Made by a program: the position numbers and the translations under genes. A stretch of 64,000 bases of DNA from Streptomyces sp. Alt3 (GTDB lineage: Bacteria; Actinomycetota; Actinomycetes; Streptomycetales; Streptomycetaceae), in the NCBI RefSeq assembly GCF_030719215.1, contig NZ_CP120983.1, positions 496,001 to 560,000 on the forward strand, in the 5' to 3' direction. Of this stretch, positions 47,265-56,496 are shown piece after piece. The notes beneath the pieces were generated by a model that saw nothing but the letters and a program-made list of their open reading frames with translations, was not told the DNA's origin and made no database searches. Every line of letters starts with the position of its first letter. Positions within the stretch are counted from its first letter, which is position 1.

Positions 47265-48058
47265 ACAATCTGCACCGTGAACTCGCCCCCGTCACCGAGG
47301 CCGCCTGGGACCAGATCGAGGAGGAGGCGCGACGCACCTTCAGCCGCCATGTGGCCGCGCGCCGGGTCATCGACGTCAGCGACCCTCAAGGACCGGGACT
47401 GTCGGCGATCGGCGACGGTCATCTGCGCGACATCGATCCGCCCACGCCCGACGTGATCGCCCGCGCCCGCACGGCGACACCCGTCATCGAGTGGCGTGTC
47501 CCCTTCACGGTGACCAGGGCGGCCGTCGACGACGTGGAACGCGGCTCGGAGGACAGCGACTGGCAGCCGGTCAAGGACGCGGCCCGCACCTGTGCGTTCG
47601 CCGAGGACATGGCCGTCATCGACGGGTATCCGGCAGCCGGCATCACGGGTCTGCGGGACGGCTCCTCGCACCCCCCGCTGCCACTGCCCGCGGACGCGCG
47701 GGACTATCCGACCGCGGTGAGCCAGGCCCTCACCCGGCTGCGGCTGGCAGGCGTCGACGGGCCGTACCGGCTGCTGCTGGGGGCTGACGCGTTCACCGAG
47801 GCGACCGAGACCTCCGACCACGGCTATCCGGTCGCCACCCATCTGGCCCGGCAGCTCGACGAACCGATCCTGTGGGCGCCGGCCGTGAAGGGCGGGGTCC
47901 TGCTGTCCACGCGCGGCGGCGACTTCGAGCTGTGCCTGGGGCAGGACCTGTCCATCGGATATCTGGACCACGACGCGACGAGCATCCGTCTCTACTTCCA
48001 CCAGGCGTTCACCTTCCGGATGCTGACCCCCGAGGCCGTCGTGTCCCTGATCGCCTGA
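47261..48058 (+). CDS. Family 1 encapsulin shell protein
   Basis: 265 residues of the HK97-fold encapsulin family. The N-terminus is NNLHRELAPVTEAAWDQIEE, with RHVAARRVIDVSDPQGPG and VIEWRVPFTVTRAAVDDVERG following. The C-terminal part has DLSIGYLDHDATSIRLYFHQ. It self-assembles into a protein nanocompartment that encloses the DyP peroxidase. The ATG overlaps the peroxidase stop, so shell and cargo are translationally coupled. Confidence 0.96.
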   Translation: MNNLHRELAPVTEAAWDQIEEEARRTFSRHVAARRVIDVSDPQGPGLSAIGDGHLRDIDPPTPDVIARARTATPVIEWRVPFTVTRAAVDDVERGSEDSDWQPVKDAARTCAFAEDMAVIDGYPAAGITGLRDGSSHPPLPLPADARDYPTAVSQALTRLRLAGVDGPYRLLLGADAFTEATETSDHGYPVATHLARQLDEPILWAPAVKGGVLLSTRGGDFELCLGQDLSIGYLDHDATSIRLYFHQAFTFRMLTPEAVVSLIA

Positions 48059-48207
48059 AAGCGCCGACCCGCGCGGCTCCCGTCAAGCCGACCTGCGAGG
48101 CTCCCATCAACGACACCAGCAGCACGCCGCCGCAGTCCTCCGCGGCAGCCCAGGGCCCACTCCGCCCGGCGCGTTCCGCCAGATTCGCCGAGGCACTCCG
48201 TCTCGCG

Positions 48208-49506
48208 GTGGCGGAAGGGCTGCTCAGCGAGCAGCGTCCCCTTGCGGGCTTCCTGGACGCCGACGGCATACGCGACTCCGTGGACGCGCTGCGGGACGCC
48301 TTCGCCGCCGAGCCGGGCGCACGCGTGCTGCACACGTTCGCTGCGAAGGCCGCCTCTCTGGTCCCCGTGCTGCGGCTGCTCGCCGACTGCGGCATGGGCT
48401 GCGAGGTGGCGAGCCCGGGCGAACTGAGGCTCGCGGTGGAGGCGGGATTTCCCCCGGCGCGCATCGTCCTGGACTCGCCCGCCAAGACCCGGGCCGAACT
48501 GAGGCTGGCACTGGCACTCGGTGTCGCCGTGAACGCGGACAGTTTCGGTGAGATCCGGCGCATCGAGGAGCTCCGCTCGCCCGGCTCGCCGTCCGTCCTC
48601 GGGCTGCGGGTGAACCCGCAGGTGGGAGGTGGTTCGATCGGCGCCATGAGCACGGCGACGGCTACCTCGAAGTTCGGCGTGGCCCTGCGCGACCCCGGAG
48701 CGCGGGAGCACGTCGTCCAGACCTTCGCCGAGCGTCCCTGGCTGACCAGACTGCACGCCCACGTCGGCTCGCAGGGCTGCTCGCTGGAGCTCATCGCCGC
48801 GGGCATCGCGGAGACGTACCGGCTCGCCGAGGAGATCAACGAGGTGCTGGGCACGCGCCGCATCACCGGGATCGACATCGGGGGCGGCCTGCCGGTCAAC
48901 TTCTCCGACGACGAGGTCCGCCCCGCCTTCGCGGACTACGTGACGGCGCTCCGCGCCGCGGCTCCGGGCCTGTTCGACGGGCGTTACGACCTGGTCACCG
49001 AGTTCGGCCGGTCCCTGCTCGCGAAGAACGGTTTCATCGGGGCGCGGGTCGAGTACACGAAGGAGGCCGGCGGGCGCCGCATCGCACTCACCCACGCGGG
49101 GGCGCAGATCGCCACCCGCACGGTGTTCATGCCCGACGCCTGGCCGCTACGGGTCGGCGCCTTCGACGGGCAAGGCCGCCCCCGGAGCGGGCGGACGATG
49201 GTCCAGGACATCGCGGGGCCGTGCTGCTTCGCCGGAGACATCGTGGCCCACGCCCGTGAACTGCCCGAACTCCACGAAGGCGACTTCGTGGCCCTGTACG
49301 ACACGGGCGCGTACTACTTCTCGACCCCGTGGGCCTACAACAGCCTGCCCCGGCCGGCGGTGTACGGCTTCGCGGGCGGCACCGGCGCCCTGCGCCTCGC
49401 CCTCGTGCGCGAGGCGCAGTCGCTGGACTCCGTGGCGGCGGAGAGCGGACTGCGCCACGCCGACGCGCTGAGGGACCTGCGGGCACAGGCGCAGGGGCTG
49501 TCGTAA
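48208..49506 (+). CDS. Type III PLP-dependent decarboxylase (DAP/ornithine decarboxylase-like)
   Basis: At least 432 residues. The Schiff-base Lys is in LHTFAAKAASLVPVL, with HVGSQGC and the PLP-phosphate loop GIDIGGGLPVNF following; the substrate Cys/Asp and Tyr regions are GDFVALYDTGAYYF and STPWAYN. It decarboxylates an amino acid or an amino-acid conjugate. The frame is open upstream into the encapsulin gene, and ARSARFAEALRLAVAEGLLS looks like real protein. No ATG/GTG/TTG exists in it after 48058 before GTG 48208, so a CTG at 48055 or another unusual start is possible. Confidence 0.82.
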   Translation: MAEGLLSEQRPLAGFLDADGIRDSVDALRDAFAAEPGARVLHTFAAKAASLVPVLRLLADCGMGCEVASPGELRLAVEAGFPPARIVLDSPAKTRAELRLALALGVAVNADSFGEIRRIEELRSPGSPSVLGLRVNPQVGGGSIGAMSTATATSKFGVALRDPGAREHVVQTFAERPWLTRLHAHVGSQGCSLELIAAGIAETYRLAEEINEVLGTRRITGIDIGGGLPVNFSDDEVRPAFADYVTALRAAAPGLFDGRYDLVTEFGRSLLAKNGFIGARVEYTKEAGGRRIALTHAGAQIATRTVFMPDAWPLRVGAFDGQGRPRSGRTMVQDIAGPCCFAGDIVAHARELPELHEGDFVALYDTGAYYFSTPWAYNSLPRPAVYGFAGGTGALRLALVREAQSLDSVAAESGLRHADALRDLRAQAQGLS

Positions 49507-49535
49507 GGGCCGAGCCGTAGGGGCGCTTTCCCGGC

Positions 49536-49598
49536 CAGCCTGGCAGGCGCAGGCCAGGGCTCCCGATCAGCCGGCAGGCGCGGGCCAGGGCTCCCGGT
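49536..49598. repeat. Two tandem copies of a 31-32-bp unit
   Basis: Units begin CAGCC(T)GGCAGGCGC and end GGGCTCCCG(A/G)T. They differ at a few positions. They lie between the decarboxylase and the Pro-rich peptide stops, and a third partial copy runs into the coding end. Confidence 0.7.
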
Positions 49599-49801
49599 CA
49601 GCCGGCAGGCGCAGGCGCGGGCTCCGGCTCGGGTACCGGCTCGGGGCTCGGGTTCGGCGGCTGCGGAATGGGGTCGGGCGCGGGGCCGGGCGGCACCGGG
49701 CCCGGCGGAACGGGGGGCGGCGAAGGCACGGGGGTCGGCGGCCCCGGCACGGGCGGGGGCGTCGGCGCGGGCGGTACGGGGTCGGGATTCGGGTGCGTCA
49801 T
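49598..49801 (-). CDS. Small proline-rich protein (67 residues)
   Basis: ATG 49801 follows a good GGAGGA. The product begins MTHPNPDPVPPAPTPPPVPG and is over half proline, ending in PEPEPAPAPAG. It has no signal peptide or Cys. No function can be given; it may be a disordered linker-like or cell-wall-associated peptide. The frame is open further upstream, but the ribosome-binding site supports this start. Confidence 0.6.
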   Translation of the reverse strand: MTHPNPDPVPPAPTPPPVPGPPTPVPSPPPVPPGPVPPGPAPDPIPQPPNPSPEPVPEPEPAPAPAG

Positions 49802-50015
49802 CTCGGTCCTCCAACACGAACGCGACGGGTGGATCCGGATGAGCGGATCCGGACGAGTGGATCTCATCTCCACCGTCTCCCCGTGCGGCTGCCCTCGCCT
49901 GCCGAGTCCATACGTACCTACTGTGACTCCTGCTACGGAGAGCTGCACGGCCGTGCCTCCCACCTGCCCGGGAGGCACGGCCGGACCCGCACGACAGGGG
50001 TGCGACCTCCGCGGA

Positions 50016-50441
50016 TCAGCTCCGTGCGGGGACCGCCTGCGGGCTGCGCTCGGTGCGCGTACCGGGCACAGGCGCGGACGGGTCGGCTCCGAGGGCGACG
50101 ATCCGGTTCTCCGCGTCGACGTGCACGACGCTCGGCACGAGAGCACGCGCCTCGGCGTCGTCGACCTGGGCGTAGCTGATGAGAATGACCAGGTCACCGG
50201 GGTGCACGAGGTGGGCGGCGGCACCGTTGATCCCGATGACGCCGGAGCCGCGCTCCCCCTCGATGACGTAGGTCTCAAGGCGGGAGCCGTTGTCTATGTC
50301 CACGATGTGGACGAGCTCACCGGGAAGCAGATCCGCCGCGTCCATCAGGTCGGCGTCGACCGTCACGGAACCCACGTAGTGCAGGTCGGCCTGGGTCACG
50401 GTGGCCCTGTGGATCTTGGACTTGAACATGGTGCGCATCAT
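50016..50441 (-). CDS. panD: Aspartate 1-decarboxylase
   Basis: 141 residues. The N-terminal [20 protein letters not shown] leads to the self-cleavage site Gly-Ser in YVGSVTVD, which yields the pyruvoyl cofactor. Later marks are [17 protein letters not shown] and [20 protein letters not shown]. It makes beta-alanine from L-aspartate for pantothenate and coenzyme A. The C-terminal 25 residues extend beyond the usual end. ATG 50441 follows AGGAG; the next codon is also ATG (50438). Confidence 0.96.
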   Translation of the reverse strand: MMRTMFKSKIHRATVTQADLHYVGSVTVDADLMDAADLLPGELVHIVDIDNGSRLETYVIEGERGSGVIGINGAAAHLVHPGDLVILISYAQVDDAEARALVPSVVHVDAENRIVALGADPSAPVPGTRTERSPQAVPARS

Positions 50442-50835
50442 CGAAGTACTCCTGGACATAGGCTCCCTGCCTGCGTTTTTGCAGGTCAAGTGCTGTTCTC
50501 ACACTCTACAACGAGTCGCAAGTCCAGGCAGCTGTCCCCGGGGTTTTCAGGACCCATGCTGACCACTTGCCGACTTGTCTGATGCTTCATCAGGCACCGA
50601 CAGGGGCCTCGCCCGCTCCCCTGGCCTCTACCCTGACGGCCCGCGCAGGCCTACGTAGTGCTCCCCCCCCCAGGCGCCCGTGATCACCGTCACCCCGACA
50701 GCAGGGTGACGGCCCTGACGCCCGCGAAGTGTGTCTCCGCAATAGCCTTCGAGGCAGCGCGGCTGCTTGTCAGGCCGCCGACGATGGGGCATCGAACGCA
50801 CCATGTCCTGGCTCACCGGCTACCGACCGCCACCC

Positions 50836-52089
50836 TCACGGCGCGAGGTTACTGGGCACCTTCACGTTCATATCGCCGCAGCCGACGCGCTTTGCTTCCG
50901 CCTTGACGTACGACGGCAGAACGGCAAGGGCGAGTGACTTGTCGGCGTGCGACTCGCTTTCCTTCCCCGGCTCATACGCGACGAACGCGACCCGCCCGGA
51001 CCGGCAGTCCGCCGCGTAGACGCTCAGGCCGCCCGCGTAGGCGCCCTGCCCCTCACCACCCAGACGCGTGGCCCGGTTTCCGAGCACCCGGGAGACAACG
51101 CCGGCCAGCTCCGGGTCCGCCACGGTCATCAGCCGGAGCCTGTTCGGGCCGAAGGGCTGGCGCACGTCGCACGCCCAGATTCCCTCCGCGGAGGACGGGC
51201 CCGGCTTCGTGCCCGGCGTGATGCCTACGACCTCCGCATCGGGCCCCTCGGCCCACCTGGGCAGCCGCACGCCCTGGATCCCGCAGAGCCGGTCGGCGTC
51301 GACGTCCGGCAGCTCGTTGCCCTCCGGGGCGCGGCGGAGCGTCGGCGGGTCGGAGTACGGGCCGTCACAGCCGTATCGTTCCATGACCCCGTTGGCCAAC
51401 CGCACGACCGCGCGGGACATCGAGTCGAGGCCCCGCCGCGCGTCGACCACGTTCTGGCCCTCAGGGTCAGCCGCTTCCGAGGCAAGGGTGACCACCCGCA
51501 ACGGCGGCTTCTCGCCCGACTCGTACGACCGTTCCTCACAACTCGCGGGCAGCGCCACCCAAGCCCGGGTGGAGGAAGCCATGCCGGTTATCCCCTCGCC
51601 GAGCGGCGTCATACGGGAGGAGAGGTACTCCTCGGTCCAGCTCCACGCCTGCGCGCCTCGCAATTCGCCCAGCGTCCGCACCGACGCTGTGACCTCGGAC
51701 TCCAGCTCGTCGGCCCCGAACCCCTGCATGCTGCACTCCGTGTGCATCTGGTCCTCCGTGGCCCGGCGCAGCGGCAACTCACGGCTGCGGACGTCCGTGT
51801 CCGAGAACAGCGCGTGCACGACATCGGGCGAGAGCGAACCCCAGCACACGTCCCGCGCCATGAAGGGCAGTTCATCGGAGCGCCACGCCATGACACCTGA
51901 CGCCAGCAGCGCCCCGACGAGCGCGCCGATGACAGCGATGCCACTCCGGCTACGGGACAACCGGCGCATCCGGCCCGGGCTCTCCGGCGCGGAAGGCCGG
52001 GGGGCGGGGGCCTGCCGTAGGGGCCCATCCACCTCGGGGGTCTCCGGCACAGAGTTGACCATCTTGGAGCTCTCCGGTTCGTCCGCCAT
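50836..52089 (-). CDS. Hypothetical membrane-anchored protein
   Basis: 417 residues. A Pro-rich cytoplasmic N-terminus is followed by one helix (GIAVIGALVGALLASGVMAW, residues about 50-69) and a large extracytoplasmic region. Several Cys (ARDVCWGS, HTECSMQG, PASCEER, YGCDGPY, DRLCGIQ, WACDVRQ, AADCRSG, VGCGDM) suggest disulfides. No family is recognised. ATG 52089 is preceded by GAGAGGACGGG; a longer open frame upstream is of doubtful coding value. Confidence 0.7.
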   Translation of the reverse strand: MADEPESSKMVNSVPETPEVDGPLRQAPAPRPSAPESPGRMRRLSRSRSGIAVIGALVGALLASGVMAWRSDELPFMARDVCWGSLSPDVVHALFSDTDVRSRELPLRRATEDQMHTECSMQGFGADELESEVTASVRTLGELRGAQAWSWTEEYLSSRMTPLGEGITGMASSTRAWVALPASCEERSYESGEKPPLRVVTLASEAADPEGQNVVDARRGLDSMSRAVVRLANGVMERYGCDGPYSDPPTLRRAPEGNELPDVDADRLCGIQGVRLPRWAEGPDAEVVGITPGTKPGPSSAEGIWACDVRQPFGPNRLRLMTVADPELAGVVSRVLGNRATRLGGEGQGAYAGGLSVYAADCRSGRVAFVAYEPGKESESHADKSLALAVLPSYVKAEAKRVGCGDMNVKVPSNLAP

Positions 52090-52694
52090 CTCGCCCGTCC
52101 TCTCGGGGGCTGTCCTGGCGATCCGCGCGGCCCGGCGGCCGGGCAACCGAGTCGCTGGGCAACAGTGGCGGACCGCCTCCCCGCTCGCCACCAACTGTCC
52201 GAGGAGGATATCTGTCGGGTACACGCGTTCGGGGAGCAGGGCAGCCTCGCGGAGATGGAGCGACGGTGATGCCTTCACGGGCCCGACACAGTTCGCACGG
52301 CCGACGTGGCGCGGACTTCGGACTGCTACGGGCCGAATCAAGGACCCCAAGCCGTTTGTCTGGACCAGACAGCCCAAGAGATCCTGGACTCCCTCGCCCG
52401 CTTCCGCCGACGAATCTCCGGCGAAGACACCGTCGAAGCCGAGTGCGGCCAAGCCCTTCCCGACGCTCGGGAAGGTAGTCCCGTTCGGGCCGCTGATCAG
52501 GGCGTCGATGGTGCGCGGGTCGGGGCCGGCAGGCCGTGGCGCCGCTGCCGGGGGCGTTGCGTTCACTGGTGCGGCCGGCCGGGGTCTTGGTCGGGCTGGT
52601 GTCGACCTGCGGCCGGTGAGGAGTTTCGCCCGGGTGGGCGGGGAGCTGGGCAAGGCGGCGAAGCCGCAAGCCGGAGTCCTCGGACCTGCACCGG
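52090..52694. other. 605-bp region without a recognised gene
   Basis: Long frames stay open on both strands. The minus-strand one has some protein-like stretches (DALISGPNGTTFPSVGKGLA, EGVQDLLGCLVQTNGLGSLI), but none has a known domain or a good start. It may contain a gene remnant. Confidence 0.4.
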
Positions 52695-52898
52695 CTACGA
52701 AGATCTGAACCCGGCATCCGCCCGGCGCAACTCCCCTGCCGCGAGGACCACATATGCGGCCCCGGCGAGGAGGAGGCCTGGGATCGCGAGCATGAACCGC
52801 TGATCGCTCTCGAGGACGGCCTCGTACTCGCTGTGCGAGACCTCGATCGTGCCGCGTGTGTCCGGAGTCATCTCGAAAACGTTGAAACTCCACTCCAT
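52695..52898 (-). CDS. Small single-span membrane protein (67 residues)
   Basis: It begins MEWSFNVFEMTPDTRGTIEV and has one hydrophobic helix near the C-terminus (FMLAIPGLLLAGAAYVVLAA). The family is unknown. ATG 52898 has a weak AGGAT upstream. The frame is also open to 53045, but the added residues look non-coding. Confidence 0.5.
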   Translation of the reverse strand: MEWSFNVFEMTPDTRGTIEVSHSEYEAVLESDQRFMLAIPGLLLAGAAYVVLAAGELRRADAGFRSS

Positions 52899-53211
52899 GC
52901 CCGGATCCTGCCACTCGCGCCGCTCCAGCTCATTGCCGGGACGCGGCAGAGATGGCTGCTCCCCCGATGCCGGACCGGGTCCGGGCCGAAAGATGAACTG
53001 CCTTCGGACATGAGGTCCATGAGGTCCGACAGTGGCCCCCATCACCGGTCGCGGGAGGAGAGGACCAAGGTCGGAGACGGGGTGGTGTCACAGGCCGCCC
53101 CGCACCTGTCCTGGCCGGCTCGACGCGCCAGGAGTTCGAAGCGGCGGTACGGCCGACGCCGGGCACGGAGACCGCCGGGAGGGCGTTCCCGCAAGCGAAG
53201 GGGCCACCGGT
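52899..53211. other. 313-bp gene-free region
   Basis: I see no gene here. A 10-bp tandem motif CATGAGGTC occurs twice near 53008-53028. Confidence 0.4.
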
Positions 53212-53877
53212 TCAGCGCTGGTCCCCCGAGTTGTTCGCTGCCGGTTCCGTGGGCGGCGCGGACCCGACCTCTTCCTTGCCGGGTCCATTCGCCACCAGCT
53301 CCCAGAAGTGACCGAGTTGCTCCGCCATGTCTATCTCCGGGTTGTACATCCACTGCGCCTGCAACCCGTCCATCAGCGCGAACAGCATGACCGCCAGTCG
53401 CTCCGGGTCCAGCCCGGCCCGTAGCGAGCCGGCGGCCTGCTGTTCGCGGACGAAGGTGGCGACTTCGGAACGGGCCTGGTCGTAACGGTCACGGAAGAAG
53501 GCGTGGGCGGGATGATCCGGCTCCGCGGCCTCGGAGGAGAGACGCGAGTAGAGCTGGACGAGGCCGGGGACCTCGGTGTTGTGACGTACGAGCGCGGTGA
53601 AGGCGCGCGGCAGATCGGCCGGCTCGGTCCGCGCCCCGTCGCCGGAGACGCCGAAGACACGCTGGTCGACCTCGTCGCGGCGGCGCAGGATCTCGACGAA
53701 GAGCTGCTCCTTGGTGCCGAAGTAGTGCAGCAGACCGGTCTGACTCAGCCCGACGGCCTGGGCGAGCTCACGCACGGTGGTGCGGCTGTATCCGACGCGC
53801 GCCACGATGTCGAGAGCGGTGTCCAGGATCTCCTCGCGCTTGGCGATGCCCTTTGCGTACGAACCACGTCGTGCCAT
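53212..53877 (-). CDS. TetR/AcrR-family regulator
   Basis: 221 residues. The N-terminal helix-turn-helix region is REEILDTALDIVARVGYSRT followed by VRELAQAVGLSQTGLLHYFG and TKEQLFVEIL. A C-terminal ligand/dimer domain follows. It is divergent from the GH3 beta-glucosidase, which is its most likely target along with itself. ATG 53877 has a weak upstream site. The inducer may be a glucoside or aglycone; that is inference. Confidence 0.93.
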   Translation of the reverse strand: MARRGSYAKGIAKREEILDTALDIVARVGYSRTTVRELAQAVGLSQTGLLHYFGTKEQLFVEILRRRDEVDQRVFGVSGDGARTEPADLPRAFTALVRHNTEVPGLVQLYSRLSSEAAEPDHPAHAFFRDRYDQARSEVATFVREQQAAGSLRAGLDPERLAVMLFALMDGLQAQWMYNPEIDMAEQLGHFWELVANGPGKEEVGSAPPTEPAANNSGDQR

Positions 53878-53925
53878 GAACACGACTCTACGACACCCGA
53901 AATCTCCTGGTGAGACCCTTGAAAC

Positions 53926-53952
53926 CGAAAACCGAATGCCATACCGTTTTCG
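53926..53952. promoter_or_regulatory. TetR operator candidate
   Basis: CGAAAAC (53926-53932) and GTTTTCG (53946-53952) form a 7-bp inverted repeat around 13 bp. It is an AT-richer patch in the 306-bp divergent region between the TetR and GH3 genes. Confidence 0.55.
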
Positions 53953-54183
53953 TTGTCGACGAGGTGAACCGAACGCAACAGCGGACCCTTTCGCCGCCCC
54001 GACCTGACCGGGGGTCGTCGGCGCCGAAGGCGACGGTGGGCCGCGCACGGCAGGGCGGCCCACGCTCCGACCCGGGCATCTCCGGCCCACGTGCGCGTCC
54101 TTTCACGCCGCGAACCGCTCCGGGTCCGCCGCTACCGACGCCGCCCTCACCGGCAGAGCACCGCTACACCCGAGGAGACCTCC

Positions 54184-56436
54184 GTGACCACGCATGACAC
54201 CGCTTCCTTGTCGACGCGACAGCAGGCTGCCCTGGGCAGCGGCGCCGACTTCTGGAGCACCAAGAAGGTCGGTGACATCCCGTCGCTGGTACTCACCGAC
54301 GGTCCGCACGGCGTGCGCCGCCAGGTCGGTGCTTCCGACCACCTCGGGATCGCCGCGAGCGAGCCGGCCACGTGCTTCCCGCCCGCCGTCGGCCTGGGGC
54401 AGAGCTGGGACGCGGAGCTGACCGGCGAGGTCGGCGCCGCGCTCGGCGTGGAGAGCCGCGCCCTGGGCGTCGACGTGCTGCTCGGCCCGGGCGTCAACAT
54501 CAAACGGGACCCGCGATGCGGCCGGAACTTCGAGTACTACTCCGAGGACCCGTACCTCTCCGGCCGTCTCGCCGCTTCCTGGGTGCGGGGTCTGCAGGGC
54601 ACGGGCGTGGGTGCCTCTCTCAAGCACTTCGCCGCGAACAACACCGAGCACGACCGGATGCGCTCAAGCTCCGACATCGCTCCGCGCCCGCTGCGCGAGA
54701 TCTACCTGCGGGCCTTTCAGCACGTGGTGCAGCAGGCGCAGCCGTGGACGGTGATGTGCTCCTACAACCGCGTCAACGGCACCTACGCCTCGGAGAACCG
54801 CTGGCTGCTCACCGGGGTGCTGCGCGACGAGTGGGGCTTCGACGGCGTTGTCGTCAGCGACTGGGGAGCGGTCCAGGACCGCGTCAAGGCGGTGGCGGCG
54901 GGTCTCGATCTCGAGATGCCGGGCAGCGGAGGCGCCACCGACCAGCAGATCGTCGACTCGGTCGAGGCGGGGGAACTGGACGCGTCGGTGGCCGCCCGGG
55001 CGGCCGGGCGCATGATCACGCTCGCGGCGAGGGCGGAAGCGGGCAGGGCCGTGCAGGTCCCCGCGTTCGACGCCGGGACCCACCACGCGCTGGCCCGCCA
55101 GGTCGCCGCACGCTGTGTCGTGCTGTTGAAGAACGATCCGGTCGCGGAGCAGACGCTGCTCCCGCTGGACGCCGGCCGTTCCCTCGCCGTCGTCGGTGAG
55201 TTCGCGCGGAATCCGCGCTACCAGGGTGGCGGCAGCTCGCACGTGAACCCGACCCGCGTCGACATCCCCCTCGACGAGATCCGCGCGCTTGCGGGTGACG
55301 GCACCGACATCACCTACGCCGCCGGCTTCACCACCGACGGCGGTGGCGACGCCGCAGCCCTGTGCCACGAGGCCGCCCAGGCTGCCGCCGCAGCCGACAC
55401 CGCCGTGGTCTTCCTCGGCCTTGCCGCCCACCAGGAATCCGAAGGTTTCGACCGCGAGCACATCGAACTCCCCGCAGAACAGCTGGACGTCCTGGCCGCA
55501 GTCGTCGGCGCCCAGCCGCGCACCGTCGTCGTCCTGTCCCACGGTGGCGTGCTCCGTCTGTCCACGGTCGCAGACCTCGCACCGGCCGTAATGGACGGCG
55601 CACTGCTCGGCCAGGCCGGAGGCGGTGCGCTCGCCGACGTGCTGTTCGGTCGGGTCAACCCGTCCGCACGCCTGACGGAGACCGTCCCGGCCCGTATCCA
55701 GGACACCCCCGCCTACCTGAACTTCCCCGGCGAGCACAGCCATGTCACCTACGGTGAGGGCCTGTTCGTGGGATACCGCTGGTACGAGGCGCGTGACCTC
55801 GACGTCACCTTCCCCTTCGGGCACGGACTCTCCTACACCTCCTTCTCCTACACGGACCTGGATCTGACGGAGAACGACCAGGGCATCAGCGCAAGCGTGA
55901 CCATCACCAACACAGGCGAGCGGACCGGCCGTGAAGTCGTCCAGTTCTACGTCGCCAAGCCGGACTCGTCCGTCGCCCGCCCGCCGCAGGAACTCAAGGC
56001 ACACGCCGTTGTCCGCCTCGCCCCGGCCGAGAGCGGGCGTGTGACCGTACAACTGCACCGCGCGGATCTGGCGTACTGGGACATCCGAGGCGAGCGCTGG
56101 CTCGTCGAGGGCGGCGACTACGAGGTACGCGCCGCCGCCTCCAGCCGCGACGTCCGCGTGACGTCCGTGGTCGATGTGACCGGAGACGCGTTCGTCCTGC
56201 CGCTCACCCTCGACTCGACGCTGGGTGAGGTCATGGCCACGCCCGGCGCCGCCGAGGCACTGGGCGCGCTGATGCCGATTCCGGCGGCTGACGCCGGCAA
56301 TGACACCCTCGGCGTCGACATGGCCAGGATGATGGCCTCCCTCCCCGTCGGCCGCCTCCTCAGTTTCGCCGGCGGCGCGGTGACGACCGACGACCTGGAC
56401 AAGCTCCTCACGCGGATCAACACGGGCCAGGCCTGA
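54184..56436 (+). CDS. GH3 beta-glucosidase
   Basis: 750 residues. The N-terminal TIM-barrel domain has LTDGPHGVRR, GPGVNIKRDPRCGRNFEYYS (20 residues) and KHFAANNTEHDR, with the nucleophile Asp in GVVVSDWGA. The alpha/beta sandwich (VVFLGLAAHQESEGFDREHI) and a C-terminal fibronectin III-like domain (FPFGHGLSYTSFSYTDL) follow. No signal peptide is seen, so it is probably cytoplasmic. It cleaves terminal beta-glucose from oligosaccharides or glucosides. GTG 54184 follows CGAGGAGAC. Confidence 0.93.
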   Translation: MTTHDTASLSTRQQAALGSGADFWSTKKVGDIPSLVLTDGPHGVRRQVGASDHLGIAASEPATCFPPAVGLGQSWDAELTGEVGAALGVESRALGVDVLLGPGVNIKRDPRCGRNFEYYSEDPYLSGRLAASWVRGLQGTGVGASLKHFAANNTEHDRMRSSSDIAPRPLREIYLRAFQHVVQQAQPWTVMCSYNRVNGTYASENRWLLTGVLRDEWGFDGVVVSDWGAVQDRVKAVAAGLDLEMPGSGGATDQQIVDSVEAGELDASVAARAAGRMITLAARAEAGRAVQVPAFDAGTHHALARQVAARCVVLLKNDPVAEQTLLPLDAGRSLAVVGEFARNPRYQGGGSSHVNPTRVDIPLDEIRALAGDGTDITYAAGFTTDGGGDAAALCHEAAQAAAAADTAVVFLGLAAHQESEGFDREHIELPAEQLDVLAAVVGAQPRTVVVLSHGGVLRLSTVADLAPAVMDGALLGQAGGGALADVLFGRVNPSARLTETVPARIQDTPAYLNFPGEHSHVTYGEGLFVGYRWYEARDLDVTFPFGHGLSYTSFSYTDLDLTENDQGISASVTITNTGERTGREVVQFYVAKPDSSVARPPQELKAHAVVRLAPAESGRVTVQLHRADLAYWDIRGERWLVEGGDYEVRAAASSRDVRVTSVVDVTGDAFVLPLTLDSTLGEVMATPGAAEALGALMPIPAADAGNDTLGVDMARMMASLPVGRLLSFAGGAVTTDDLDKLLTRINTGQA

Positions 56437-56443
56437 CCCACCC

Positions 56444-56477
56444 CTGTGTGGGGCGATCAGGATCGCGCCCCACACAG
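56444..56477. terminator. Terminator between the convergent GH3 and WGR genes
   Basis: An 11-bp perfect stem CTGTGTGGGGC / GCCCCACACAG lies right after the GH3 stop and before the convergent gene's end. Confidence 0.75.
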
Positions 56478-56496
56478 AGCCCGGGCCGTCAACACG

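Noticed and set aside
49802..50278. Upstream extension of the proline-rich ORF
   Set aside because: It runs antisense through part of panD and lacks a ribosome-binding site; GGAGGA before ATG 49801 marks the start.
51068..52708. 546-codon plus-strand frame
   Set aside because: It is antisense to the membrane-protein gene at 50836-52089, which has a normal anchor helix and Cys pattern. The plus frame is low-complexity.
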